A DNA stretch of 64,000 nt from Xanthomonas sacchari (GCF_024266585.1 NZ_CP100647.1:1159001-1223000), one strand, 5' to 3'; shown: positions 15,840 to 26,075, counted from the stretch's first letter. Program-made: numbers and translations. The notes: generated by a model not told the origin, from the sequence alone.

Positions 15840-16772
15840 TTACAGCGCGTAGCCGAACTGCTGCTTGAACTGGTCGTTGAATTCGTCGAAGTCGAAGCGC
15901 TGGTTCTGCGTGCCGGGGTGCTCGACCTTCAGCGCGCCCATCAGGTTGCCCATCCGCCCGATGGTCAGCCAGTCGCAGCCGCGCTGGATGCCGAAGATCA
16001 GGCCGGCGCGGAAGGCGTCGCCGCAGCCGGTCGGGTCGACCACGCGGCGCTCGTGCGCCGGCGGGATGTCGTAGGTCTTCTCGGGGGTGTGCACCAGCGC
16101 GCCCTTCGGGCCCTGGGTGGTGATGTAGGCCTGCACGCGCGAGACGATGTCCTTCTCGTCCCAGCCGGTGCGCTCCTGCAGCAGGTTGGACTCGTAGTCG
16201 TTGACCACCACGTAGTCGGCCTGTTCGATGAACTGGCGCAGCTCCGGGCCGTTGAACAGCGGCATGGCCTGGCCGGGGTCGAAGATGAACGGCACGCCGC
16301 CGGCGCTGAACTCCTCGGCGTTCTGGATCATGCCCTCGCGCCCGTCCGGGCCGACCAGGCCCAGGGTCACGCCCGGCACGTCCTTCACGTGGTTCTCGTA
16401 GCTGCGCATCATCGCCCCGGGGTGGAAGGCGGTGATCTGGTTGTTGTCGTGGTCGGTGGTGATGAACGCCTGCGGGGTGAACAGCTCCTCGATCACCTTG
16501 ACCCGCGACAGGTCGATGCCCAGCGCCTGGAAATGCTCGCGGTACGGGCCGAAGTCCTGGCCCACGGTGCCCATCGGGATCGGGTCGCCGCCCAGCAGGT
16601 GCAGGTTGTAGGCGATGTTGCCGGCGCAGCCGCCGAACTCGCGGCGCATCCGCGGCACCAGGAACGACACGTTCAGGATGTGCACCTTGTCTGGCAGGAT
16701 GTGGTTCTTGAACTGGTCCGGGAACACCATGATGGTGTCGTAAGCGAGAGAACCACAGATCAGTGCAGACAT
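15840..16772 (-). CDS. PfkB-family carbohydrate/nucleoside kinase (adenosine-kinase-like)
   Basis: A 310-residue cytosolic ribokinase-fold enzyme. The N-terminal GSLAYDTIM and GGCAGNIAYNLHLLGG correspond to the first PfkB signature, and DPTGCGDAFRAGL near residue 253 is the second, with the catalytic aspartate. The sequence type is the one usually annotated as adenosine kinase in Xanthomonas; substrate specificity cannot be read directly. The ATG at 16772 was chosen for AAGG eight bases upstream and because MSALICGSLAYD begins the fold. It stands alone, divergent from mreB. Confidence 0.85.
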   Translation of the reverse strand: MSALICGSLAYDTIMVFPDQFKNHILPDKVHILNVSFLVPRMRREFGGCAGNIAYNLHLLGGDPIPMGTVGQDFGPYREHFQALGIDLSRVKVIEELFTPQAFITTDHDNNQITAFHPGAMMRSYENHVKDVPGVTLGLVGPDGREGMIQNAEEFSAGGVPFIFDPGQAMPLFNGPELRQFIEQADYVVVNDYESNLLQERTGWDEKDIVSRVQAYITTQGPKGALVHTPEKTYDIPPAHERRVVDPTGCGDAFRAGLIFGIQRGCDWLTIGRMGNLMGALKVEHPGTQNQRFDFDEFNDQFKQQFGYAL

Positions 16773-16931
16773 CGGGCAAGCCTTGGCGGAAGGGTGAACC
16801 CGCATTCAGGCGGGCGAGGGCGGGGTTGCCGCGGCGCAAAGGGTAACGGCTGCGGCCTGTCAGGGCCAGAACCGCGATCCGCGCAGGCCCCGGCAATGTC
16901 GCGCAAGGCGCGGTTTTAGCGAGAATTTTCC

Positions 16932-16960
16932 TTGCCCGCACCCAGGCGGATTGCTAGGCT
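16932..16960 (+). promoter_or_regulatory. Putative sigma-70 promoter of the mre operon
   Basis: TTGCCC (16932-16937), a 17-bp spacer and TAGGCT (16955-16960) stand about 70 bp before the mreB start. The local region is less GC-rich than its surroundings (GAGAATTTTCC just upstream). Call by eye only. Confidence 0.45.
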
Positions 16961-16962
16961 AG

Positions 16963-18078
<1,116 letters not shown>

Positions 18079-18088
18079 GTGTGAGGCC

Positions 18089-18239
18089 GGGACTGGGGAA
18101 TCGGGAATGGGGAATAGAATGGCCCCACCGCCTCCGCAGCGCCGGCTCCGTCTCCAGTCGTCTGCTTGCGCCCCGGCCTGATCGCGCCGGGAGCGCGCCG
18201 TTGCTTTCCGATTCCCCACTCCCGATTCCCCATTCCCGG
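18089..18239. repeat. Element bracketed by inverted GGGNATC-type heptads, between mreB and mreC
   Basis: Four G-rich heptads (GGGACTG, GGGAATC, GGGAATG, GGGAATA; 18089-18116) face their inverted counterparts (GATTCCC/CACTCCC/CATTCCC; 18206-18239) across about 90 bp of unrelated sequence. It fills nearly the whole gap between the mreB stop and mreC start and would be transcribed with the operon. Each arm has the GGG-N4 spacing expected for a G-quadruplex. Confidence 0.8.
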
Positions 18240-18248
18240 CTTTAACCC

Positions 18249-19355
18249 GTGCCTCCTTACGCCGGTCCTCCCGTCACCGCCCGTCCCGGCGAATCCGCCA
18301 GCACGCCGCGCCTGCTGGCCTACCTGGCGCTGGCGCTGGTGCTGATCGTGCTCGACGCGCAGGCCGACTGGCTGGCCCGCCTGCGCAGCCAGGCCACGGT
18401 GCTGGTGCAGCCGATCTGGGCGTTGGCCGGCCTGCCCGGGCGGCTGGGCAGCCAGGTGCAGGAGAACGCGGCCAGTCACGCCCAGCTGGTCAAGGAAAAC
18501 CGCGCGCTGCGCAACGAACTGCTGATCGCCAAGGCGCGCCTGACCCGGCTGCAGACCGCGGCGCTGGATAACGCGCAGCTGCGCGAACTGCTGGGCGTGG
18601 CCGAGCGCCGCGGCCTGGACGTGCAGTTGGCGCCGATCCTGGACATCGACCTGGACCCGACCCGGCAGCGGCTGGTGCTCGACGCCGGCAGCCGCGACGG
18701 CGTGCACGTCGGCCAGGCGGTGATCGACGCCGGCGGCCTGATGGGCCAGGTGATCGCGGTGACCCCGCTGCACTCCACCGTGCTGCTGCTGACCGACCCC
18801 GACCATGCGGTGCCGGTGACGGTGGCGCGCAACGGCGTGCGCCTGATCGTCTACGGCCGCGGCGGCAGCCTGGAACTGCGCGACATCCCGCTCAGCGCCG
18901 GGGTCGAGGTGGGCGACGAGATCGTCACCTCCGGCCTGGGCGGCCGCTTCCCGGCCGGCTTCCCGGTCGGCACCATCTCCGCCCTGCGCCCGGACGACAC
19001 CCACGCCTTCCTGGTCGGCGAACTGAAGCCGGCGGCGAAGCTGGACCGGGGGCGGGATGTGTTGTTGCTGAAGAGCCGGGAATGGGGAATCGGGAATCGG
19101 GAATTGCCGACGCCGGCGTCCGCGGCAGCGGAAGGAGCCTCGCCCGTGGCTGGAGCAGCACAAAGCGGTGACGCCAAGCCAGCGCAGGGCGTGACCCAGG
19201 CCCCCGCAAGCGGAGCCGCCGCTCCGACATCGCCAAACGTGCACCCGTCCGGCACCGCGACCGCCCCGCAGCCGACCAAGCAGGCACGCGCGACCACCGA
19301 TTCCCGACTCCCCATTCCCGATTCCCGCCCGGCTCCAAAGGAGACGGGCCAATGA
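18249..19355 (+). CDS. mreC: Rod-shape-determining protein MreC with repeat-derived C-terminal extension
   Basis: A 368-residue bitopic inner-membrane protein that links MreB filaments to the periplasmic wall-synthesis enzymes. A single TM helix (about 24-41), a coiled coil (about 75-115) and the beta-barrel MreC domain (to about 270) are in normal order. The start is GTG at 18249, placed just after the repeat element. From residue 277 to about 360 the sequence is translated repeat DNA: EWGIGNRE at one end and SRLPIPDSR at the other, with a low-complexity Ala/Pro/Thr segment between. The family normally ends near 270-300 residues, so this tail is a lineage-specific addition. It overlaps mreD by 4 bp. 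Confidence 0.93.
   Translation: MPPYAGPPVTARPGESASTPRLLAYLALALVLIVLDAQADWLARLRSQATVLVQPIWALAGLPGRLGSQVQENAASHAQLVKENRALRNELLIAKARLTRLQTAALDNAQLRELLGVAERRGLDVQLAPILDIDLDPTRQRLVLDAGSRDGVHVGQAVIDAGGLMGQVIAVTPLHSTVLLLTDPDHAVPVTVARNGVRLIVYGRGGSLELRDIPLSAGVEVGDEIVTSGLGGRFPAGFPVGTISALRPDDTHAFLVGELKPAAKLDRGRDVLLLKSREWGIGNRELPTPASAAAEGASPVAGAAQSGDAKPAQGVTQAPASGAAAPTSPNVHPSGTATAPQPTKQARATTDSRLPIPDSRPAPKETGQ
19079..19326. repeat. Inverted heptad element inserted in the 3' part of mreC
   Basis: GGGAATG, GGGAATC, GGGAATC, GGGAATT (19079-19106) are answered by GATTCCC, GACTCCC, CATTCCC, GATTCCC (19299-19326). The 248-bp element lies wholly inside the mreC reading frame, which stays open through both arms and the interior. 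It is the same architecture as the element at 18089-18239, with a different interior. Confidence 0.85.
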
Positions 19356-19837
19356 GCCGCCTGCGCAGCAAAGGCTGGGTGCTCCCGGTCAGCGTGATCG
19401 TGGCGCTGTTGCTGGGGCTGATGCCGTTGCCGCTGGTGGTGCAGCCGTTGCGGCCGTACTGGCTGGCGCTGGTGGTGGCGTACTGGGTGATCGAAACCCC
19501 GGACAAGGTCGGGTTGGGCTTCGCCTTCGCGGTCGGGGTGCTGGCCGATCTGCTGTACGGCGGGGTGCTGGGCGAGCAGGCGCTGCGGCTGGTGATCCTG
19601 AGTTTCATCCTGCAGCGCTTCCGCGCGCGCATCCGCTTCTTCCCGATGTCGCAGCAGGCGCTGGCGATCGGCGGCCTGCTGGTCAACGACCGCATCGTCG
19701 CCGCGGCGGTGCACCTGGCGGTCGGCGAGCCAACGCTGCCGTGGAGCTACTGGTGGGCGCCGTTGTTGGGCATGGCGCTGTGGCCGCCGCTGTTCGTGTT
19801 GCTGGACGCGCTGCGGCTGGGCCGGCGGAGCAAGTAG
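19352..19837 (+). CDS. mreD: Rod-shape-determining membrane protein MreD
   Basis: A 161-residue polytopic inner-membrane protein with about five hydrophobic helices, the usual MreD size. It is part of the MreBCD elongasome scaffold. Its ATG overlaps the mreC stop (ATGA), and mrdA starts 2 bp after its stop, so the operon is tightly coupled. Sequence conservation in this family is low; operon position is the main support. Confidence 0.93.
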   Translation: MSRLRSKGWVLPVSVIVALLLGLMPLPLVVQPLRPYWLALVVAYWVIETPDKVGLGFAFAVGVLADLLYGGVLGEQALRLVILSFILQRFRARIRFFPMSQQALAIGGLLVNDRIVAAAVHLAVGEPTLPWSYWWAPLLGMALWPPLFVLLDALRLGRRSK

Positions 19838-19839
19838 CA

Positions 19840-21900
19840 ATGGCCCTGCATCCGCGCCGCGCGCAGAAGAACCCGCACGCCGAGGCCGAGCAGTTCCGGC
19901 GCCGCGCGGCGCTGGGCTTCCTGTGCGTGCTGCTGGCGCTGCTGGGCCTGGGCGCCTGGTACTTCAAGCTGCAGGTGCTGGATCACGACGTCTATGCCAC
20001 CCGCTCGGACGCCAACCGCATCAAGCCGCGGCCGGTGGTGCCCGGGCGCGGCATGATCTACGACCGCAACGGCCGCCTGCTGGCCGAGAACGTGCCCGCG
20101 TTCCGGCTCGACGTGACCCCGGACAAGGTCGCCGACATGGACGCGCTGCTGGCCGAGCTGGGCAAGGTCATCGCGCTGTCGCCGGAGGACCTCGAACGCT
20201 TCCAGGCCGCGCGCAAGGCCAGCCGCAGCTTCCGCCCGATCACCCTGAAGCTGCGCGTCAGCGAGGAGGAGCGGGCGCGCTTCGCGGTGGACCGCTGGCG
20301 CTTCCCGGGCGTGGAGCTGGAACCCTACCTGACCCGGCACTACCCCTACGGCGACCTGTTCGCGCACGTCATCGGCTACGTCGGCCGCATCGACGAGAAG
20401 GACCTGGAGGCGCTGGGCGAGGGCAACGCCGCGCTGACCCACATCGGCAAGTCCGGGCTGGAGCGCTATTACGAGGAAGCGCTGCGCGGCAAGGTCGGCT
20501 ACGAACAGGTGGAAACCAACGTGCAGGGCCGCGCGATCCGCACCGTCGGCCGGGTGCCGGCGCAGTCCGGCGCCGACCTGCGCCTGTCCATCGACGCCGA
20601 CCTGCAGCGCGCCATGGTCGCCGCGTTCGGCGACTACCAGGGCTCGGCCATCGCCATCGATCCGCGCACCGGCGAGATCCTGGCGATGGTCAGCCTGCCG
20701 TCCTACGACCCCAATCTGTTCGTCAACGGCATCTCCCACGCCGATTTCCAGGCGCTCAACAGCGACCCGTCGCGGCCGCAGTTCAACCGCCTGGTGCTGG
20801 GCGGCGTGGCGCCCGGCTCCACCATCAAGCCGTTCATGGGCCTGGCCGGCCTGGACAGCGGCACCCGCCGCCCGGAGGACAAGATCCTCTCCACCGGCAT
20901 GTTCTACCTGCCCGGGGTCAGCCGCGGCTGGGGCGACTCGCACCGCGGCGGCCACGGCTGGACCGACCTGCGCAAGTCGATCGCGCAGTCGGTGAACACC
21001 TACTACTACAAGCTGGCCATCGACATGGGCATCACCAAGGTCGACCAGTACATGACCCGCTACGGCTTCGGCGTGCCCACCGGCATCGACCTGGTCGGCG
21101 AGACCGGCGGCATCGTGCCGTCGCCGGCCTACAAGGCCAAGAGCCGCAAGGAAGCCTGGTACCCCGGCGACACGGTCAACATCGCCATCGGCCAGGGCGA
21201 CTGGAAGGTGACGCCACTGCAATTGGTGCGCGGGGTCGCCGGCATCGCCGACGGGCAACTGCGCACGCCGCACCTGGTGATGGCCACGCGCCAGGCCTTC
21301 GACCAGCCGTGGGCGCCGGTGCAGCCGGGCACGAGCAAGCCGATCAGCGACAATCCCGGCAATCTGCAGGCGGTGCGCGAAGGCATGATGGACACCATGC
21401 GCCCGGGCGGCAGCGGTTACTCCATCACCGTCGGCGCGCCGTACCAGATGGCCGGCAAGACCGGTACCGCGCAGGTGGTCAGCCGCAAGGGCCTGGCCGC
21501 GGTCGATCCGCGTAGCTTGCCGATGCACCTGCGCCACCGTTCGCTGTTCGAGGGCTTCGCGCCGGCCGAGCGGCCGACCATCGCCCTGGCGATCGCCGTG
21601 GAAGGCGGCGGCTACGGCGCCAGCACCGCCGCGCCGATCGCGCGCAAGATCTTCGATGCCTGGCTGCTCGGCCGGCTGCCGCCCGGGGTCGAGCCGCTGG
21701 ACAGCCTGCGCGGCGCCACCGCCTTCGGCAGCCATCTGTACTACGCCGAGGACCCGGGCTCGCGCGCCGCCGCCGATGCGGTGGCGCTGGCCGCCGGCGA
21801 ACGCCCGGTGCTGATCGGCCAGGCCGAGGTCGATGCCGCGGCGGTGCCGCTGCCGGCCGCGCCGCCGCCGATCCCCGACGAGATTCCGGACGAGCGATGA
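19840..21900 (+). CDS. mrdA: Penicillin-binding protein 2 (elongasome transpeptidase)
   Basis: A 686-residue class B PBP that cross-links peptidoglycan during elongation. One TM anchor lies at about 24-42, followed by the PBP dimerisation domain (RGMIYDRNGRLLAEN). The transpeptidase carries Ser327 in STIK, SVN at 384-386 and KTGTA from Lys540. The C-terminus runs about 50 residues beyond the usual end with an Ala/Pro-rich acidic tail (PPPIPDEIPDER). It shares a 4-bp overlap with rodA, its glycosyltransferase partner. Confidence 0.96.
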   Translation: MALHPRRAQKNPHAEAEQFRRRAALGFLCVLLALLGLGAWYFKLQVLDHDVYATRSDANRIKPRPVVPGRGMIYDRNGRLLAENVPAFRLDVTPDKVADMDALLAELGKVIALSPEDLERFQAARKASRSFRPITLKLRVSEEERARFAVDRWRFPGVELEPYLTRHYPYGDLFAHVIGYVGRIDEKDLEALGEGNAALTHIGKSGLERYYEEALRGKVGYEQVETNVQGRAIRTVGRVPAQSGADLRLSIDADLQRAMVAAFGDYQGSAIAIDPRTGEILAMVSLPSYDPNLFVNGISHADFQALNSDPSRPQFNRLVLGGVAPGSTIKPFMGLAGLDSGTRRPEDKILSTGMFYLPGVSRGWGDSHRGGHGWTDLRKSIAQSVNTYYYKLAIDMGITKVDQYMTRYGFGVPTGIDLVGETGGIVPSPAYKAKSRKEAWYPGDTVNIAIGQGDWKVTPLQLVRGVAGIADGQLRTPHLVMATRQAFDQPWAPVQPGTSKPISDNPGNLQAVREGMMDTMRPGGSGYSITVGAPYQMAGKTGTAQVVSRKGLAAVDPRSLPMHLRHRSLFEGFAPAERPTIALAIAVEGGGYGASTAAPIARKIFDAWLLGRLPPGVEPLDSLRGATAFGSHLYYAEDPGSRAAADAVALAAGERPVLIGQAEVDAAAVPLPAAPPPIPDEIPDER

Positions 21901-23003
21901 AGGATTTCCTGCGCTGGCTGGTCGAGATCGGCGGCCGCTTCACCCGCACCCTGGACTGGCCGCTGTGCCTGGCGCTGGGCGCGCTGATGGCGATGGGGCT
22001 GGCGGTGCTCAAGAGCGCCGGTGGCATGCACCTGGTGATGGCACAGGGCGCGCGCTTCGCCATCGGCGCGGCGGCGATGTGGAGCCTGTCGCGGGTCTCG
22101 GCGCTGCGCCTGCGCGCCTGGACCCCGCTGATCTACGCGCTGTCGATGCTGCCGCTGCTGGCGGTGTTCGTGCTGGGCACCGGCAAGTACGGGCGGCAGT
22201 GGCTGGACCTGAAGGTGTTCTACCTGCAGCCGGCCGAGCTGCTGAAGATCAGCATGCCGATGATGGTGGCCTGGTACCTGCACCGCATGCCGCTGCCGCC
22301 GCGCATCCCCACGGTGCTGGTCAGCGCGGTCATCATCGGCATTCCCACCGCCTTGATCATGCTGCAGCCGGACTTCGGCACCGGCGTGCTGATCGCCGCC
22401 AGCGGCGGCTTCGTGCTGCTGCTGGCCGGCCTGCCGTGGTGGTGGGTGGGCATCGCCGTCGGCGGCGTCGCCGCGGCTGCGCCGGTGGCCTGGCTGTGGC
22501 TGCTGCGGCCCTACCAAAAGGACCGCATCATGATGTTCCTCAACCCGGAGAACGACGCGCTCGGCGCGGGTTGGAACATCATCCAGTCCAAGATCGCGAT
22601 CGGCTCCGGCGGCCTGCACGGCAAGGGCTGGGGCCTGGGTTCGCAGTCGCACCTGAACTTCATCCCCGAGCAGACCACCGACTTCGCCTTCTCCGTGCTC
22701 AGCGAGGAGTTCGGCTGGATCGGCGTGGCCACGGTGCTGACCCTGTATCTGGTGGTGATCGGGCGCTGTCTGTGGATCGCCTCGCAGGCGCGCGACACCT
22801 TCTCGCGGCTGCTGGCCGGCGCCACCGGCCTGGCGTTCTTCGTCTACGTGCTGGTCAACGGCGGCATGATCTCCGGGTTGCTGCCGGTGGTCGGCGTGCC
22901 GATGCCGCTGATGAGCTACGGCGGCACCTCGGCGGTGTCGCTGCTGGCCGGGCTGGGTCTGGTGATGGCGGTGAAGGCGCACCGTCCGGTGCACGGCTAC
23001 TGA
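21897..23003 (+). CDS. rodA: SEDS peptidoglycan glycosyltransferase RodA
   Basis: A 368-residue polytopic SEDS-family protein that polymerises glycan strands with PBP2. Family signatures are seen: GTGKYGRQWLDL, QPAELLKI, LQPDFGTG, FIPEQTTDFAFSVLSEEFG (the conserved Glu-rich loop) and MPLMSYGGTSA. It is last in the mre-mrd operon, overlapping mrdA by 4 bp, and is followed by a 328-bp gap. Confidence 0.96.
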   Translation: MKDFLRWLVEIGGRFTRTLDWPLCLALGALMAMGLAVLKSAGGMHLVMAQGARFAIGAAAMWSLSRVSALRLRAWTPLIYALSMLPLLAVFVLGTGKYGRQWLDLKVFYLQPAELLKISMPMMVAWYLHRMPLPPRIPTVLVSAVIIGIPTALIMLQPDFGTGVLIAASGGFVLLLAGLPWWWVGIAVGGVAAAAPVAWLWLLRPYQKDRIMMFLNPENDALGAGWNIIQSKIAIGSGGLHGKGWGLGSQSHLNFIPEQTTDFAFSVLSEEFGWIGVATVLTLYLVVIGRCLWIASQARDTFSRLLAGATGLAFFVYVLVNGGMISGLLPVVGVPMPLMSYGGTSAVSLLAGLGLVMAVKAHRPVHGY

Positions 23004-23068
23004 GCGCGCCGCGGCGCGGCCGGCGCACGCTGGCTTAACCGTGCCCTTGCAGGCAGATGACCGAATGA

Positions 23069-23097
23069 TTGCAGCGCGTGTCGCGCTTGCGCACAAT
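23069..23097 (+). promoter_or_regulatory. Putative sigma-70 promoter of acvB-polygalacturonase
   Basis: TTGCAG (23069-23074), 17 bp, CACAAT (23092-23097). It would leave a leader of about 230 nt before acvB. It lies in the 328-bp gap 23004-23331, in which nothing else convincing was seen. Confidence 0.35.
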
Positions 23098-23331
23098 GCG
23101 TGCCGATGCCACGTGGCGCGCACCGCTCCCCCCGGTCCACACGTTCGCAGGAACTTTCCGGGCAGGCCGGTGCGACCCCACGCATCCATCCCCGCCCACA
23201 TCGCCGAGGCTCCCCACGCAGCGCATCCGCCGATCCGGGCTGTAGCCGGTCCGTCCACGTCGTCCGCCGCTCCCTCGCCGTTCCTTGTGGTTGTCCCGAT
23301 GCTCGGCGCTGGCCGAGATGGATGCGTGTCG

Positions 23332-24648
23332 ATGAAATTCCTGCGTGTGTTGCTGTTGACGAGCGTGGTGCTGGGCCTGAGCGGCTACGCACTGCTGCGC
23401 TACTACTTTCCGCCGGGGGCGTTGCACGCCCGCGGCTACGGCCGTACGACCCTGGTGCATCCGCGGGGCGCGCCGCAGGGACTGGTGATCCTGCTGGCCA
23501 GCGGCAGCCCGGCGCAGCGGCAGGACGCGGCGCGGCGCATCGCCGCCAGCGGCGCACTGGTCGCGGTGGTCGACGGCCAGCGCTATCTGAGGCATCTGCG
23601 CCGTGGCGGCCACGGTTGCGACAAGGCCTGGCACGACGCCGAGCAATTGAGCCGGCGGCTGCAGCGGCAGTTGCACGGCGACAGCTACTACCTGCCGGTG
23701 CTGGCCGGCACCGGCACTGCCGCGACCCTGGCCGAGCGCATCGTCGGTGCCGCGCCCACCGCCACCCTGGGCGGCGCCATCGGCGTGGCGCCGGCGCCGA
23801 CCGAGGTCTGCGCCGGCACCGCCGCCGCCACGCCGGCGCAAGGCTTCGTCGACACCGTGGCGGCACCGGGCGCTGGCGGCGTGGACGCCACGCTGGCCGC
23901 ACGCGTCGCCGCGCATCTGCATGCGCGCGGCCGCGGCGGCGCGTTGGACGACCTGCCGCTGACCGAACTGCCGTCGGACACCCCGGGCGCGCCGCTGGCC
24001 ATCGTGCTGTCCGGCGACGGCGGCTGGCGCGACATCGACAAGGGCATGGCCGAGGCCCTGCAGCGCCGCGGCATCGCCGTGGTCGGCTGGGACAGCCTGC
24101 GCTACTTCTGGCGGGCCAAGCCGCCGGCGCGGGCCAGTGCCGACCTGAGCCGGGTCATCGCCTACTACCAGCAGCGCTGGCATCCGCAGAAGATCCTGCT
24201 GGTCGGTTATTCCTTCGGCGCCACCACGCTGCCGTTCATGGTCAACCGGCTGCCGCCGGCGCAGCGCGAGCAGGTCGGCCTGGTGGCCTTGCTGGGGTTG
24301 GAGCACAAGGCCGATTTCCAGATCCGCGTGCGCGGCTGGTTCAATCTCGGCGACGCCGACGACGCGCTGCCGGTGCAGCCGGAACTGGCGCGCATCGCCC
24401 CGGCGCAACTGCTGTGCGTGTATGGCGACAAGGAAACCGATACGCTTTGCCCGCAATTGCGCGCGCGCGGAGCGGAGGTGGTGATGTTGCACGGCGGTCA
24501 TCATTTCGACCAGCACCCGGCCGGGCTGGCCACGATCGTCGACGATCGTTGGCAGCAGCTGTCCGCCGACGCGCGCCCGCCCGTCGCCGAGCTGCAGGCG
24601 GCGCCCGCGGCCACGCTGCCGCCGTCGCACGCCACGCTCCGCCAATGA
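23332..24648 (+). CDS. acvB: AcvB/VirJ-family periplasmic serine hydrolase
   Basis: A 438-residue exported protein. The ATG at 23332 gives an uncleaved-looking signal or anchor (MKFLRVLLLTSVVLGLSGYALL). The C-terminal VirJ domain (about 215-410) carries LSGDGGWRDIDKG, the nucleophile motif GYSFG (Ser294) and a late GGHHFD histidine, an alpha/beta-hydrolase triad. In Agrobacterium, AcvB affects virulence and hydrolyses lysyl-phosphatidylglycerol, usually beside lpiA/mprF. No mprF lies next to it here; instead the stop overlaps a polygalacturonase gene (ATGA). The same lipid substrate is a reasonable but unproven guess. Confidence 0.85.
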   Translation: MKFLRVLLLTSVVLGLSGYALLRYYFPPGALHARGYGRTTLVHPRGAPQGLVILLASGSPAQRQDAARRIAASGALVAVVDGQRYLRHLRRGGHGCDKAWHDAEQLSRRLQRQLHGDSYYLPVLAGTGTAATLAERIVGAAPTATLGGAIGVAPAPTEVCAGTAAATPAQGFVDTVAAPGAGGVDATLAARVAAHLHARGRGGALDDLPLTELPSDTPGAPLAIVLSGDGGWRDIDKGMAEALQRRGIAVVGWDSLRYFWRAKPPARASADLSRVIAYYQQRWHPQKILLVGYSFGATTLPFMVNRLPPAQREQVGLVALLGLEHKADFQIRVRGWFNLGDADDALPVQPELARIAPAQLLCVYGDKETDTLCPQLRARGAEVVMLHGGHHFDQHPAGLATIVDDRWQQLSADARPPVAELQAAPAATLPPSHATLRQ

Positions 24649-26075
24649 GCGTGCGGGGACGCGTCGCGCTGGTGCTCGGCGGCGTGCTCGCCGCCGCTGC
24701 GTTCGCCAGCGCCGCCGCGACCGGCGATACCCGTCGCGTCGTCGAACCGCACCTGCCGCCGGTGTGCATGGCGCTGGACGCCACCTTGCAGGCGCCGCAG
24801 CGCCGCTTCGCCGACGCGCAGGAGCGCCGCCCGCCGGACACCGCGCGCATCCAGGCCGCGCTCGACCGCTGCGCCGCCGGTGCGCACGGCGCGGTGCTGC
24901 TGCGCGCCGGCAGCGGCGATGCCTTCCTCAGCGGACCGTTGACGATCCGCAGCAACACCACGCTGGTGATCGACAGTGGCGCGACCCTGTTCGCCTCGCG
25001 CCAGCCCGCCGACTACCAGGTGCCCGGCCGCAACGCCTGCGGCCAGGCCGCGGCCCGCAGTGGTGGCTGCCGCGCGCTGATCACCCTGCAGGGGCGCGCC
25101 CTGGGGGTGATGGGCGTGCGCGACGCCGCCGGCCACCAGGGCAGCATCGACGGCCGCGGCGACCTGCCGATGCTCGGCGGCGACGACAGCTGGTGGCAGT
25201 TCGCGCGCAGCGCCAAGGCCGCCGGCCTGACCCAGAACGCGCCCGACCTGATCCGCGCCCAGGACGTCGCCGATCTGCAGCTCTACCACGTCAACCTGAT
25301 CGACGCGCCGTACTTCCACCTGTTCGTGCATGGTGGTGACGGCGTCACCGTGTGGGGCGTGCGGGTCAGGGCGCCGGCCAACAGCCCCAACACCGACGGC
25401 CTGGATCTGGACAGCGTGCGCAACGCGACCCTGGCCGACAACGACGTGATGGCCGGCGACGACGGCATCGCGATCAAGACCAGCGCCGCGCGCTCGGCCG
25501 ACATCACCGTGCGCGACTCGCGCTTCTACGGCACGCACGGCATCTCCATCGGCAGCGAGGTGATGTACGGCGTCGGCAACGTGCTGGTGGACGGCAACCG
25601 TCTGGTCGGCCACGACGCCGACGGCACTCTCGCCACCGACAACAACGGCCTGCGCATCAAGACCGGCCTGGCCAAGGGCGGCCCGGTGCGCGACGTGCTC
25701 TACCGCAACACCTGCCTGTTCGGCGTGGCCAGGCCGCTGCTGATCACGCCGCTGTACGGCCACGACCACGGCGACAGCCGCAGCGGCAGCGTGCCCACCT
25801 TCGCCGGGATCGTGGTCGATGGCCTGCGCGCGCAGGACACGCCCGCCGGCAAGGGCAGCACCGTGCAGGGCTACAGCGCGGCGACGCCGCTGGACCTGGT
25901 GCTGGCGCACGTGTCCGCCGACGTCACCACCTTGTATGCCCGCAATGCGCGCATCGGCGTGGACCAGTCCAACCTGCAGCTGAGCCAGGACAGCAGCGCC
26001 GCCTCCACCTACGCGACCACGCTCGCCGGGTCGGTCCCGGCCTGCACCCACGCGCCGGTGTTTCCGGCGCTGTAA
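24645..26075 (+). CDS. Exported GH28 polygalacturonase
   Basis: A 476-residue pectin-degrading glycoside hydrolase with an N-terminal signal peptide (to about residue 24), probably released through type II secretion. The right-handed beta-helix motifs are NTDG (Asp251), GDDG (Asp272, Asp273), THG (His298) and RIKT (337-340). Asp251, Asp272 and Asp273 are the catalytic carboxylates of the family. The usual GHG is THG here, with the histidine kept. It hydrolyses homogalacturonan of plant cell walls, fitting a plant-associated lifestyle. It is translationally coupled to acvB by a 4-bp overlap, an unusual pairing. Confidence 0.9.
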   Translation: MSVRGRVALVLGGVLAAAAFASAAATGDTRRVVEPHLPPVCMALDATLQAPQRRFADAQERRPPDTARIQAALDRCAAGAHGAVLLRAGSGDAFLSGPLTIRSNTTLVIDSGATLFASRQPADYQVPGRNACGQAAARSGGCRALITLQGRALGVMGVRDAAGHQGSIDGRGDLPMLGGDDSWWQFARSAKAAGLTQNAPDLIRAQDVADLQLYHVNLIDAPYFHLFVHGGDGVTVWGVRVRAPANSPNTDGLDLDSVRNATLADNDVMAGDDGIAIKTSAARSADITVRDSRFYGTHGISIGSEVMYGVGNVLVDGNRLVGHDADGTLATDNNGLRIKTGLAKGGPVRDVLYRNTCLFGVARPLLITPLYGHDHGDSRSGSVPTFAGIVVDGLRAQDTPAGKGSTVQGYSAATPLDLVLAHVSADVTTLYARNARIGVDQSNLQLSQDSSAASTYATTLAGSVPACTHAPVFPAL

